Below, one piece after another: positions 1 through 8,935 of a stretch of DNA of 64,000 bases. The notes under the pieces were generated by a model that did not search any database, was not told the origin of the DNA, and saw nothing but the letters and a program-made list of their open reading frames with translations. The DNA comes from Anabaenopsis elenkinii CCIBt3563 (GTDB lineage: Bacteria; Cyanobacteriota; Cyanobacteriia; Cyanobacteriales; Nostocaceae). The stretch spans positions 2,904,507-2,968,506 of the forward strand of contig NZ_CP063311.1 in the NCBI RefSeq assembly GCF_015245355.1, in the 5' to 3' direction. Numbering within the stretch: position 1 is the first letter of the stretch; every line of letters starts with the position of its first letter. The position numbers and the translations under genes were made by a program.

Positions 1-355
1 TCAACAGGTAATTTTTATCTTAGGGAACACCGGAACACCGGAACACCGGAGCAGGGAATAGGGAACACACAAAAAACAATAAAATCCAGTCCCCTCCCCT
101 TACAAGGGGAGGGTTAGGGTGGGGTGAAACAATAGTTGATACACTAATCATGACTTATCAAACATCCTCTAAGAGAATGTTTAATAAGTTCTCAACAGGT
201 AATTTTTATCTTAGGGAACACCGGAACACCGGAACACCGGAGCAGGGAATAGGGAACACACAAAAAACAATAAAATCCAGTCCCCTCCCCTTACAAGGGG
301 AAGGTTAGGGTGGGGTCAAGCAATAGTTGTTGATAGACTAATCATGACTTGACAA
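1..355. repeat. Tandem duplication with 191-bp period
   Basis: The sequence at 1-160 recurs from 192 onward with few changes, so the period is 191 bp; the second unit diverges after about 310 and ends near 355. Each unit has three copies of the octamer GGAACACC (from about 24 and 215) and a C/G-rich inverted repeat (about 90-120 and 281-311) of the kind scattered between genes in many cyanobacterial genomes. No reading frame of interest is seen. The first unit may extend beyond the window edge. Confidence 0.85.
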
Positions 356-442
356 ACATCCCCTTAAAGCCAAGAGTCTCCTAGGCGATAGCGCCAGCGC
401 TGCTTGCTGCAAGAAGCAGATCGCCCGATTGTCTTGGATACT

Positions 443-460
443 CCTAATCAACAGATTAGG
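443..460 (-). terminator. Hairpin downstream of the S4-domain gene
   Basis: A perfect 7-bp stem (CCTAATC at 443-449 and GATTAGG at 454-460) with a 4-nt loop lies 6 bp beyond the stop of the minus-strand S4 gene. Position and symmetry suggest a transcription terminator, although no long T run follows. Confidence 0.5.
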
Positions 461-466
461 AATATG

Positions 467-652
467 TCACTCCACGTCAACCTCAAAGGTTTTCCCCTCG
501 ACTGTCACTTTGTCCCCTAATACTAATTTGCGTCCTCTACGGGTTTCTACCATACCATTGACTTTGACGCCACCATCAATAATCATTAGCTTGGCTTGTC
601 CTCCGGTTGCGGCAATACCCGTAAACTTTAAAAACTGATCGAGTTTAATCAT
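467..652 (-). CDS. S4-like RNA-binding protein (YbcJ/YaaA type)
   Basis: A 61-residue protein made up almost entirely of one S4-like RNA-binding fold. The segment with FLKFTGIAATGGQAK followed by a VKVNG turn and a final GDKVTVEG strand matches the small S4 proteins of the YbcJ/YaaA family. Such proteins bind structured RNA or ribosomal RNA, but the cellular role is not settled. The length is normal for the family. It is transcribed alone, away from the ABC permease gene, with a hairpin just past its stop. Confidence 0.8.
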   Translation of the reverse strand: MIKLDQFLKFTGIAATGGQAKLMIIDGGVKVNGMVETRRGRKLVLGDKVTVEGKTFEVDVE

Positions 653-740
653 TTAGTTAACTTGGTTAAATATTTCAACCTATACCCAAGATGCCTAGGG
701 ATTAGCTATCCTTTCTTGTATATGGGTTTGAGGGTGCAAG

Positions 741-1523
741 ATGAGAAGATATTGGCAAGTACTAGGGTTATTTTGGACTACCGCGATCGCCGTTGAAATG
801 GAGTATCGCCTGAATTTTCTCATAGCTACCCTCAGTAGTTTGGGTAATCTTGCAGGTAGTCTATTCGGACTCTTCTTATTTTACCGTACTGGTTACACCT
901 TTACCGGTTGGTCATGGTCAGCGGCTTTACTAGTTTTGGGAATTTTTACCCTACTACAAGGGTTTGCAGCTACCTTTTTAGCCCCAAACCTGAATCGCAT
1001 TGTCCGCCATGTCCAGGAAGGTACATTAGATTTTGTCCTCCTCAAACCTATCAGCAGTCAGTTTTGGCTTTCCACTCACACCTTGTCACCCTGGGGACTA
1101 CCAGATTTAGTTTTTGGTAGTATTGTCATTGGCTATGCAGGTACGAACCTGGGGTTAGGCATCAATAATTACCTCATGAGTGCAATACCTTTGTTATTTG
1201 GCTTTGTAATTCTTTATAGCCTGTGGTTTATCCTCGGTGCTACTAGCATTTGGTTTGTAAAAATCTACAATTCTACAGAAGTTTTGCGGGGTTTGTTAGA
1301 AGCCGGTAGATATCCTATGGTAGCCTATCCCACAGCTTACCGCTTTTTCTTTACATTTATAGTACCAGTGGCATTTTTAACTACAATACCAGCCCAAACC
1401 ATGCTGGGTAGGGGTGAAATTAACTGGTCTATAGGTGCTGGAGTGTTAGCCATTGTACTATTTTACCTCTCCAGTGCCTTTTGGCGGTTTGCTTTGCGCT
1501 TTTATACCAGTGCTTCCAGTTAG
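741..1523 (+). CDS. ABC-2 type transporter permease
   Basis: A 260-residue integral membrane protein with about six hydrophobic segments and the pattern of the ABC-2 permease group (COG3694-like): an N-terminal amphipathic piece MRRYWQVLGLFWTTAIAVEMEYR, then a cytoplasmic stretch with VRHVQEGTLDFVLLKPISSQF, which is the conserved coupling region of this family. It should form a dimer with an ATPase and a second permease encoded elsewhere, since neither is adjacent. The substrate cannot be deduced. The ATG at 741 is the first in frame. pdxJ follows 81 bp downstream on the same strand. Confidence 0.8.
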   Translation: MRRYWQVLGLFWTTAIAVEMEYRLNFLIATLSSLGNLAGSLFGLFLFYRTGYTFTGWSWSAALLVLGIFTLLQGFAATFLAPNLNRIVRHVQEGTLDFVLLKPISSQFWLSTHTLSPWGLPDLVFGSIVIGYAGTNLGLGINNYLMSAIPLLFGFVILYSLWFILGATSIWFVKIYNSTEVLRGLLEAGRYPMVAYPTAYRFFFTFIVPVAFLTTIPAQTMLGRGEINWSIGAGVLAIVLFYLSSAFWRFALRFYTSASS

Positions 1524-1604
1524 AGCCAATGATAGGGCTTCTTGCTGCCATGCTAAAATCCGTTAAAATCAAAGCTTATGGATTATGGATAGGGAGATAC
1601 AAGG

Positions 1605-2324
1605 GTGCCTACACTAGGCGTTAACATTGACCACATCGCCACCATCCGTCAAGCGCGACGGACAGTGGAACCAGACCCCGTAGCAGCGGCGGTACTAGCA
1701 GAATTAGCGGGTGCAGATGGAATTACTGTACATTTACGGGAAGATCGGCGCCATATCCAAGACCGAGATGTGTTACTATTACGCCAGACAGTGCGATCGC
1801 ACCTCAACTTAGAAATGGCCGCCACCGACGAAATGGTGAGAATTGCCCTTGATATTAAACCCGACTACGTGACTTTAGTACCAGAAAAGCGGGAAGAAGT
1901 CACCACAGAAGGCGGACTAGATATTGCCGGGCAAACTGCTAGAATAGGAGAAATAGTTGATAAATTGCAAAGCGCCGGTATTCCAGTGAGTCTATTTATT
2001 GACGCACAAGATGCACAAATTGCAGCATCTGTCAAGGTAAAAGCCCAATTTATTGAACTGCACACCGGCCAGTACGCTGAGGCTAAAGACGAAAAAAATC
2101 GCCAGCAAGAACTAGCCCTATTAGCTTACGGATGTGAACAAGCAATAAAAGCCGGCTTACGCGTTAATGCTGGCCATGGACTTACCTACTGGAACGTTTA
2201 CCCCGTAGCTGCATTACCAGGAATGGAAGAACTCAACATTGGTCACACCATTATCAGTCGAGCAGCATTAGTAGGAATGGAAAGAGCAGTCCGCGAAATG
2301 AAACAAGCCATACAGGGACTGTAA
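1605..2324 (+). CDS. pdxJ: Pyridoxine 5'-phosphate synthase
   Basis: PdxJ condenses 3-amino-2-oxopropyl phosphate with 1-deoxyxylulose 5-phosphate to pyridoxine 5'-phosphate in the DXP-dependent vitamin B6 pathway. The 239-residue protein is the usual length and shows the family signature [14 protein letters not shown] at residues 5-18, the HLRED segment near 43-48, ELHTGQYA near 150 and the phosphate-binding NAGHGLTY near 185-195. Translation starts at GTG 1605; a GGGAG run lies about 10 bp upstream. It is a soluble TIM-barrel enzyme. Confidence 0.97.
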   Translation: MPTLGVNIDHIATIRQARRTVEPDPVAAAVLAELAGADGITVHLREDRRHIQDRDVLLLRQTVRSHLNLEMAATDEMVRIALDIKPDYVTLVPEKREEVTTEGGLDIAGQTARIGEIVDKLQSAGIPVSLFIDAQDAQIAASVKVKAQFIELHTGQYAEAKDEKNRQQELALLAYGCEQAIKAGLRVNAGHGLTYWNVYPVAALPGMEELNIGHTIISRAALVGMERAVREMKQAIQGL

Positions 2325-2431
2325 ATATATCTACTGACAGGAATGGCTCGCATCTAGTATAAATTCAAATCAGAGGGGTTGGAACTGCGAAATCCACAAA
2401 TTTGGAGTTACATCTTTAAGCAAAAACTTCT

Positions 2432-3238
2432 ATGACCTCAACAGAGTCTAACAGTCTCCCCCTTTGGGTACTGCACAGAGATCAAGTACTAGAACAAAGT
2501 ACAAATATCGAATGGCGGTATGGTAAGTTTCCCGACTATACCCGTTCCAACGAGAATCTGGCTAAAGAAAGTACCCATCATCATCCCCAAGGTTCACTAG
2601 AGGCTATAGTGCAAAACCTGGTGAGAACTTTTGATGTAGAAGCTAACTTCAAAACCAACCCCCAGCAGTGGATATCAGTTGTCAATGATCAGTTCCGCAT
2701 GAGTACCAATGGAGGACCTAGCTACACTGTATCAGATGTGGTAGAGTCAGGGACTTACAAGCTCTTGATTGGTAATACTCAACATTACAAAGCTGCTGAG
2801 GAAAACTTTGAAACATCCACAAACCTCTTCCATACAGCATTTCCCGAAGGATTTCTCTGGGAAGTGTTAGAGGTGTTTTCAGCACCCCCCACTGTGGCTT
2901 TTAAGTGGCGACATTGGGGACACTTTAAAGGTGCATATAAGGACTACGCACCCACAGGAGAAACCATAGAAGTCATCGGTATGAGCATAGCCCGTCTGAG
3001 CGATGACTTGAAAATCCTCTCCTTAGAACACTATTATGACAACACCAAGTTCTTGGAGAAGCTGACAGCCAGCGGAAAACCAGAAACTGGCGATCGCGAT
3101 CGGGTGGACTGTGCCACACCACAGCACAAACCAGCAAATTTTTGGAGTTTTCTGCAAAAATTGTGGTATGGGCAAGAAAAGGCCAAAACTGAGCCGAGAA
3201 AACCCAGTGCTTGTCCATTTAGTGCCTTAATCAGGTAA
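2432..3238 (+). CDS. SnoaL/NTF2-like (ester cyclase-like) protein
   Basis: A 268-residue soluble protein. Residues about 60-215 look like a SnoaL/NTF2-like alpha+beta cone: a helix with a run of aromatic residues, then the FKWRHWGHFKGAYKDYAPTG segment typical of SnoaL-type ester cyclases, then a final strand with EHYYDN. The N-terminus (about 50 residues) and a polar tail rich in Lys and Pro flank this domain. The family contains polyketide cyclases and many proteins without known reaction, so no substrate is assigned. It precedes ycf54 by 72 bp on the same strand; co-transcription is possible. Confidence 0.7.
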   Translation: MTSTESNSLPLWVLHRDQVLEQSTNIEWRYGKFPDYTRSNENLAKESTHHHPQGSLEAIVQNLVRTFDVEANFKTNPQQWISVVNDQFRMSTNGGPSYTVSDVVESGTYKLLIGNTQHYKAAEENFETSTNLFHTAFPEGFLWEVLEVFSAPPTVAFKWRHWGHFKGAYKDYAPTGETIEVIGMSIARLSDDLKILSLEHYYDNTKFLEKLTASGKPETGDRDRVDCATPQHKPANFWSFLQKLWYGQEKAKTEPRKPSACPFSALIR

Positions 3239-3310
3239 TTCCGGTTTAATTATTTTTTAGGGTGACAGTGGTGCATCTTCCTCAAATTATTCAATAGCAA
3301 AGGTTGAAAA

Positions 3311-3640
3311 ATGCAAACATATTATTACGTTTTGGCAAGTCAGCAATTTCTCATACACGAAGAACCAACCGCAGAAGTGCTCAAGGAGCGGACTCGATAC
3401 TACCATGAACAAGAAAAAGAAATTGATTTTTGGTTAGTCAAGCAGCCAGCTTTCCTGGAAGCACCCGAAATGGCACAGATAAAAGCCAAGTGTCCCCAAC
3501 CCGCCGCCGCCATTATTTCTACCAACCCCCAATTTATTACCTGGTTAAAACTGCGATTTGAGTATGTGATTACAGGAGAATTTCAGGCTCCTTCTGAGAC
3601 TATCTCGGATGCTTTAGCATCTTTGAGCTATGTCTCTTAA
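3311..3640 (+). CDS. ycf54: Ycf54, Mg-protoporphyrin IX monomethyl ester cyclase partner
   Basis: A 109-residue protein with the Ycf54 (DUF2488) signature: the start TYYYVLASQQFL, then ERTRYYHEQEKEIDFWLVKQPAFLE and later FITWLKLRFEYVITGEF. In cyanobacteria and plastids Ycf54 binds the AcsF/CycI cyclase and is needed to accumulate the enzyme that forms the isocyclic fifth ring of chlorophyll; that role is family knowledge. The gene is complete. An IS607-type element sits about 107 bp beyond its stop, just after an inverted repeat that could terminate its transcript. Confidence 0.95.
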   Translation: MQTYYYVLASQQFLIHEEPTAEVLKERTRYYHEQEKEIDFWLVKQPAFLEAPEMAQIKAKCPQPAAAIISTNPQFITWLKLRFEYVITGEFQAPSETISDALASLSYVS

Positions 3641-3717
3641 TATACTGTTATATTCTTGACTTTCCTCCGGATAACTTTAGTCCTGATATTTTTGGGGACT
3701 AAAAGAAAAGAAAATTT

Positions 3718-3740
3718 AGGGTAGGTACAATACCTACCCT
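3718..3740 (+). terminator. Inverted repeat downstream of ycf54
   Basis: A perfect 10-bp stem (3718-3727 with 3731-3740) and a 3-nt loop lie 78 bp past the ycf54 stop. There is no T tract on the plus strand, so terminator function is only suggested by position. The IS607 copy inserted 7 bp further on. Confidence 0.45.
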
Positions 3741-3816
3741 GAAGGTAGGGGTTAGCCGATAGCTAGTTATTTACTAATAATAGATTACATATGCCCATAA
3801 ATGCTCAGATAGTGGT

Positions 3817-4407
3817 ATGGCTTATGTACCACTACGAGAAGCAGTTAAACAACTGGGATTGCACCCAAACACTTTAAGGAAGTACGCAGACAATGGCAAG
3901 ATTGAAAGCATCAAAAACGAAGCAGGACAAAGACTTTTTCACATTGAATCCTACCGCCGTGGTGCAACTAGAACTTCCTTTGTCTGCTACTGCCGAGTTA
4001 GTTCAACCAAGCAACGAGACGACCTTGGTAGACTCGCCTATATGCAATCACTCTACCCAGATGCCGAAATCATCAAAGATATCGGCAGTGGAATCAACTT
4101 TAAAAGAAAAGGACTGCAAACCTTACTGGACAGACTTATGCGCCCAGATAAGCTCACCCTTGTTGTTACCTGTCGTGACAGACTCGCAAGGTTTGGATTC
4201 GAGCTTATTGAGTACATGGTCGAGCAAAACGGTGGAAGAATCCTGGTTCTCGACAACACTGTACATTCCCCAGAGTCAGAACTTACCTCGGATCTTCTCT
4301 CCATCCTCCACCTCTTCTCTTGTCGGATGCACGGACTCAGGAAGTACAGTAAAAAAATCAAGGAAGATCCGGATCTTCCTTACAGCCGAGCAAAAGCAGA
4401 TCGTTAA
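3817..4407 (+). CDS. tnpA: IS607-family serine recombinase (transposase A)
   Basis: A 196-residue transposase. Residues 1-50 form a MerR-like helix-turn-helix (MAYVPLREAVKQLGLHPNTLRKYADNG). From about 55 the small serine recombinase domain follows, with catalytic Ser in CRVSSTKQRDDL near 66-70 and the conserved RDRLARFGFELIEYM segment near 128-142. The order DNA-binding then catalytic is the hallmark of IS607 TnpA, the reverse of classical resolvases. No stop or frameshift is seen, so it is probably active. Its last 515 bp overlap an open tnpB frame. It differs from the copy at 21903 by only a few residues. Confidence 0.93.
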   Translation: MAYVPLREAVKQLGLHPNTLRKYADNGKIESIKNEAGQRLFHIESYRRGATRTSFVCYCRVSSTKQRDDLGRLAYMQSLYPDAEIIKDIGSGINFKRKGLQTLLDRLMRPDKLTLVVTCRDRLARFGFELIEYMVEQNGGRILVLDNTVHSPESELTSDLLSILHLFSCRMHGLRKYSKKIKEDPDLPYSRAKADR

Positions 4408-5458
4408 ACAGTGGTTTGGTGTGTCCAGGTTTGTTTACAACACCACCGTCAAACTGCTGCAAGACTCAAGCATCAAAGATAACTGGAAAGCGATTAAGAC
4501 TGACATATTGAACGGACTCCCAGAATGGAGTAAATCAGTCCCTTATCAGATTAAATCAATAGCCATCAAAGATGCTTGTAAGTCTGTCAGCAACGCCAAG
4601 AAAAAGTTTAAAAACGGTGGTGGTATTAGCAAGATTAGATTTAGGTCAAGAAAAGACACTGTACAATCTTGCTACATTCCTAAATCTGCCGTGAAAGACT
4701 TGGGGATTTACCACACTGTATTAGGTAAGGTAACCTTCAAAGAAGCCTTACCACAAAGCTTTGGCGACTGTCGTTTAGTATTTGCCTACCGTGATTACTA
4801 TTTGACAGTTCCAGAGGACGCGCCACAACAGAAGTCTGATAACCAAGGACGTGTTGTAGCACTTGACCCCGGTATCAGAACATTTATCACCTTCTTTTCT
4901 GAATCTAGTTTTGGCGAAATTGGCACATCTGCTAATTTGCAAATACAGAAGCTGTGTTTTCGTTTGGATAAGTTAATTTCTAAATTCACTAAAGCCAAGT
5001 GCAAACAAAGAAGAAGGATGAAGCTCGCCGCCAGTAGACTGCGGGGTAAAATCAAAAACCTTGTAGACGAATTGCACAAGAAAACTGCTCGATTTTTGGT
5101 TGATAACTTTGACATTATTTTACTACCGACCTTTGAAACATCCCAAATGGCTCAGAAGGCGAAACGACGAATTAGGTCAAAGTCAGTGCGTCAAATGTTA
5201 ACACTCTCTCACTACCGATTTAAGCAGTTTCTCAAGCATAAAGCTTTTGAGACTAATAAAGTGGTGATGGATGTGAACGAAGCGTACACATCAAAAACAG
5301 TCAGTTGGACTGGTGAAATCATCCCCAACCTTGGTGGTGCTAAATTCGTTAAGTCTCCATCTGACGGGCTGGTAATGAACCGGGACATAAATGGTGCGCG
5401 GGGGATTTTCCTTCGTGCATTGGTTGATACGCCCTCTCTTAAAGAGTGTATTTGTTAG
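3893..5458 (+). CDS. tnpB: IS607-type TnpB RNA-guided nuclease
   Basis: The frame is open from ATG 3893, but the recognisable TnpB protein begins only at KSRKIRIFLTAEQK near 4345, so the true start may be a GTG such as 4232. Family knowledge: TnpB uses a right-end RNA to cut DNA and favours retention of its element. The RuvC residues are visible: Asp in VVALDPGIRTF, Glu in DIILLPTFETSQM and Asp in NRDINGARGIF. The zinc-ribbon cysteines are absent: YTSKTVSWTGE stands where a CxxC usually lies, and the second pair is also missing. The C-terminus is complete. The element's right end lies 24 bp beyond the stop. Confidence 0.85.
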   Translation: MARLKASKTKQDKDFFTLNPTAVVQLELPLSATAELVQPSNETTLVDSPICNHSTQMPKSSKISAVESTLKEKDCKPYWTDLCAQISSPLLLPVVTDSQGLDSSLLSTWSSKTVEESWFSTTLYIPQSQNLPRIFSPSSTSSLVGCTDSGSTVKKSRKIRIFLTAEQKQIVKQWFGVSRFVYNTTVKLLQDSSIKDNWKAIKTDILNGLPEWSKSVPYQIKSIAIKDACKSVSNAKKKFKNGGGISKIRFRSRKDTVQSCYIPKSAVKDLGIYHTVLGKVTFKEALPQSFGDCRLVFAYRDYYLTVPEDAPQQKSDNQGRVVALDPGIRTFITFFSESSFGEIGTSANLQIQKLCFRLDKLISKFTKAKCKQRRRMKLAASRLRGKIKNLVDELHKKTARFLVDNFDIILLPTFETSQMAQKAKRRIRSKSVRQMLTLSHYRFKQFLKHKAFETNKVVMDVNEAYTSKTVSWTGEIIPNLGGAKFVKSPSDGLVMNRDINGARGIFLRALVDTPSLKECIC

Positions 5459-5531
5459 TGAATGTTAGCAAAAAAGTATCGGTTCTACTTTCTTGGCTTC
5501 AACCCCTTTTTACCCCTCAAAAATTCTATTT

Positions 5532-6203
5532 ATGCCTCTCCAATTTATACAGAAATTTGATACTTTATTTACTGCATTAACACTGGCTACAGCCAGCTTG
5601 ATAGGTAGCATGACTTCTGTGGCCGCCCAAGAAAATCTTCCCGTTTGCGAACTTCCCCGCCCTGGGGAATATTTGTTATTGGTAGTCAGTCCTACAGCAG
5701 ATAGTTATAAACAGCTGCGTAATGCCTTGCCAAATCAAATCCCAGCTACAACTTGCCGATATCTCACCAATACAGTCACACGCATAGGGGGATTTCAGAA
5801 AATTGATGATGCCAATCGTTGGGCAAGATATGTCAAGAACATTGCGGGCTTATCTACTATCATCAGTACAAGAGCAGCAGCAGGTGATGTTGTCTCAGAT
5901 CCAGTTCAACCACCACCAACTCCACCTCGTACAGTCAGCTTTAATCCCCAATTACTAGGAGATGGTTATGCTGTATTGGTAGATTATTTCAACCGCCCAG
6001 AACTGGCAACTAGTATACAACAGCTAGTAGGGGGTAACATAGGTTTTGCTTCCTACGGACAACGCCCTTACTTATTGGCAGCTCATACTGGCAACCTACA
6101 ACAAGCATACAGAAAACTGCAAAAGCTTAACGAAAGCGGTTTTTTTGCCATCTTAGTAGATGGCAATAAGGTAATGTTACTACGCTCATCTGTGCCTTTA
6201 TAA
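5532..6203 (+). CDS. Secreted protein of unknown function
   Basis: Starting at ATG 5532 the product has 223 residues. Residues 1-33 are a signal peptide (hydrophobic stretch ending SVAAQ, cleavage likely after AAQ). Two similar halves follow (about 35-110 and 135-215), each with a strand-helix-strand pattern resembling SPOR-like repeats: EYLLLVVSPTADSYKQL and GYAVLVDYFNRPELA. A proline-rich linker (PPPTPP) joins them. Function unknown; an envelope location is inferred. A TTG at 5493 would lengthen it but spoil the signal peptide. IS607 copy 1 ends 49 bp upstream and may have replaced its promoter. Confidence 0.7.
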   Translation: MPLQFIQKFDTLFTALTLATASLIGSMTSVAAQENLPVCELPRPGEYLLLVVSPTADSYKQLRNALPNQIPATTCRYLTNTVTRIGGFQKIDDANRWARYVKNIAGLSTIISTRAAAGDVVSDPVQPPPTPPRTVSFNPQLLGDGYAVLVDYFNRPELATSIQQLVGGNIGFASYGQRPYLLAAHTGNLQQAYRKLQKLNESGFFAILVDGNKVMLLRSSVPL

Positions 6204-6204
6204 A

Positions 6205-6660
6205 CTAGTAAGCGGACCGAGCTAACCAATAGATGGTTAGCCCCAAAGCCGAGCCAGCTATCACCTGCACCGGCGTATGTCCCAGTAACTCCTTCAGACG
6301 GTCTTGACTAAAGTCTGGTTTTTCGTGGAATAATTCATCAATCATTTGATTGAGAATACGAGCTTGTTTGCCAGCAGCTTGGCGGACTCCGGCAGCATCA
6401 TACATAACTATGATGGCGAAAACCGTAGCCACAGCAAACTCAGCCGATGCCCAACCAAGACTTTCTCCCACACCAGCAGCCAGAGCAGTGACTAAAGCTG
6501 AATGGGCGCTAGGCATACCTCCAGTTGTAACTAAAACACGTACATTCAGTTTCCGATGTTTGACCAGATCAACTATAAGCTTCAATGCTTGAGCAATGAA
6601 ACAAGCTACCAGAGCAACCAGCAGCACCCGGTTATCTAAAATATGGCCTATGTCCTGCAT
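6205..6660 (-). CDS. Divergent PAP2-family membrane protein
   Basis: A 151-residue membrane protein of the divergent PAP2 (DUF212, COG1963) group. Characteristic segments are TGGMPSAHSALVTALA, VIMYDAAGVRQAAGKQARILN and KELLGHTPVQVIAG. Three to four membrane segments are evident. The PAP2 fold suggests a lipid or isoprenoid phosphatase, but this subgroup has not been assigned a substrate. It is the last gene of the folD-crtE-PAP2 group, 89 bp behind crtE, which makes an isoprenoid diphosphate role an attractive inference. Its stop lies 1 bp from the stop of the converging secreted-protein gene. Confidence 0.88.
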   Translation of the reverse strand: MQDIGHILDNRVLLVALVACFIAQALKLIVDLVKHRKLNVRVLVTTGGMPSAHSALVTALAAGVGESLGWASAEFAVATVFAIIVMYDAAGVRQAAGKQARILNQMIDELFHEKPDFSQDRLKELLGHTPVQVIAGSALGLTIYWLARSAY

Positions 6661-6749
6661 GGTCTTTCGGTTCGGTTAGTAAATTTAGCGGCAATTATTT
6701 TCTGAGGAAACATTTTCATGCAACCCAAAATCCTAAATCTCAACTTCAC

Positions 6750-7682
<933 letters not shown>

Positions 7683-7757
7683 TCAATTCCTTCAATTTTA
7701 GGGCTGGTTGGTTGTTTGTCTTATCCGTGACAATTTTAAACTGTTAACTGTTAAGTG

Positions 7758-8624
7758 TTAACAATTTACCTTGTTTAAATAACTGCTGACTGTATTTTGT
7801 AACAACATCGCAACAGTCATGGGACCAACACCACCAGGAACTGGAGTAATATATTCCGCTACACTAGCAGTTGATTCCCAGTCAACATCTCCCACTAACC
7901 GACTTTTGCCACTGGTATCTGTAACACGGTTCATACCAACATCTACCACAATAGAATCTTGTTTGACCATCTCCCCAGTAATTAATCCTGGGCGGCCTAC
8001 AGCGGCAATAATCAGATCAGCATTCTTGGTGATTTTACCAAGTTCGAGCGATCGCGAGTGAGCAATAGTGACAGTAGCATCAGCTTCTAGCAGCATCAAG
8101 GCCATTGGTTTACCTACTAAAATACTGCGTCCCACAACCACTACTTGTTTTCCCTGTAAACAAATTTTATATTCCTGCAATAGTCGCATCACACCAGCCG
8201 GGGTGCAACTGCGTAAACCAGCCTCTCCCCGTACTAGTCGCCCCAAGTTAACTGGATGCAGACCATCAGCATCTTTGTCTGGGTCTATTTTATTCAGCAG
8301 GGCTACAGCATCCAAGTGGCTAGGGAGAGGTAACTGCACAAGAATACCATCTACACGTTCATCTTGATTGAGTCTAGCAATTACCTCCTCCAGTTCTCCT
8401 TGGGTTGTTTGTGTGGGGAAATGCTTACCAAAAGAAGCAATACCAACTTTGCTACAAGCTTTTTCTTTATTGCGTACATAGGCAGCTGATGCTGGGTTAT
8501 CCCCCACCATTAACACAGCTAACCCAGGTGGCCGCCCAATTTTTCCTTGTGTTTCTTGAGTAATAGCTAAAATTTCTTGATGAATTTTTTCAGCTAAGGC
8601 TTTACCGTCGAGAATTTTTGCCAT
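7758..8624 (-). CDS. folD: Bifunctional methylene-THF dehydrogenase/cyclohydrolase
   Basis: FolD interconverts 5,10-methylene- and 10-formyl-tetrahydrofolate with NADP. Seen: the start [13 protein letters not shown], substrate motif YVRNKEKAC, the signature [13 protein letters not shown], the nucleotide-binding [14 protein letters not shown], and the C-terminal [17 protein letters not shown] chose ATG 8624 (MAKILDG, 288 residues) because it matches the family start; ATG 8636 or TTG 8642 would add four or six residues. It is the first gene of a minus-strand group with crtE. The IS605-type element lies about 180 bp upstream. Confidence 0.96.
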   Translation of the reverse strand: MAKILDGKALAEKIHQEILAITQETQGKIGRPPGLAVLMVGDNPASAAYVRNKEKACSKVGIASFGKHFPTQTTQGELEEVIARLNQDERVDGILVQLPLPSHLDAVALLNKIDPDKDADGLHPVNLGRLVRGEAGLRSCTPAGVMRLLQEYKICLQGKQVVVVGRSILVGKPMALMLLEADATVTIAHSRSLELGKITKNADLIIAAVGRPGLITGEMVKQDSIVVDVGMNRVTDTSGKSRLVGDVDWESTASVAEYITPVPGGVGPMTVAMLLQNTVSSYLNKVNC

Positions 8625-8935
8625 TGTTGTGTTCATTGTCAAGGCTGTGAGGCGTTTTTACTTTTCGTAACATAACTACCCTAGGCATTGCGCCTGAGTT
8701 TCATAGGGTTTTTTCCATCTAAAAGAATATACTCATATTATTTATCTTCTCAGATTAACTTTCTCCTCTGAACAGGGAAGGATGGAAGAATCATCCCCCT
8801 CTACCAAAAAACGCGCACAGTGCCCCTGGTTTCTAACTATGGGGGTGTAGTGCGCTAGAGACTTGGGTCGCATTCCTAAAAATCGTCTGGAAAAATATTA
8901 CCTTCAAGGTATATTGTTATTAGGAGGTGATGCAA

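Larger units (their letters stand above)
3748..5482 (+). mobile_element. IS607-type element, copy 1
   Basis: A complete 1,735-bp IS607-type element defined by comparison with the second copy at 21834-23568. Identity begins at a G run (GGGG at 3748-3751) and stops after GG at 5481-5482; flanking DNA differs on both sides. This fits the GG core used by IS607 serine recombinases, which leave no target duplication. It holds tnpA and an overlapping tnpB, both open. The predicted empty site joins the sequence before 3748 to that after 5482 through a single GG. The right end lies 49 bp upstream of the next gene's likely ATG. Confidence 0.9.

Noticed and set aside
1..360. Repeats at the window start as a CRISPR array
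   Set aside because: Only two long units of unequal length, no regular spacers and no cas genes nearby.
5270..5460. IS607 TnpB as a nuclease-dead TldR-type repressor
   Set aside because: All three RuvC acidic residues remain and the recombinase gene is intact in both copies, so it looks like a working transposon gene.
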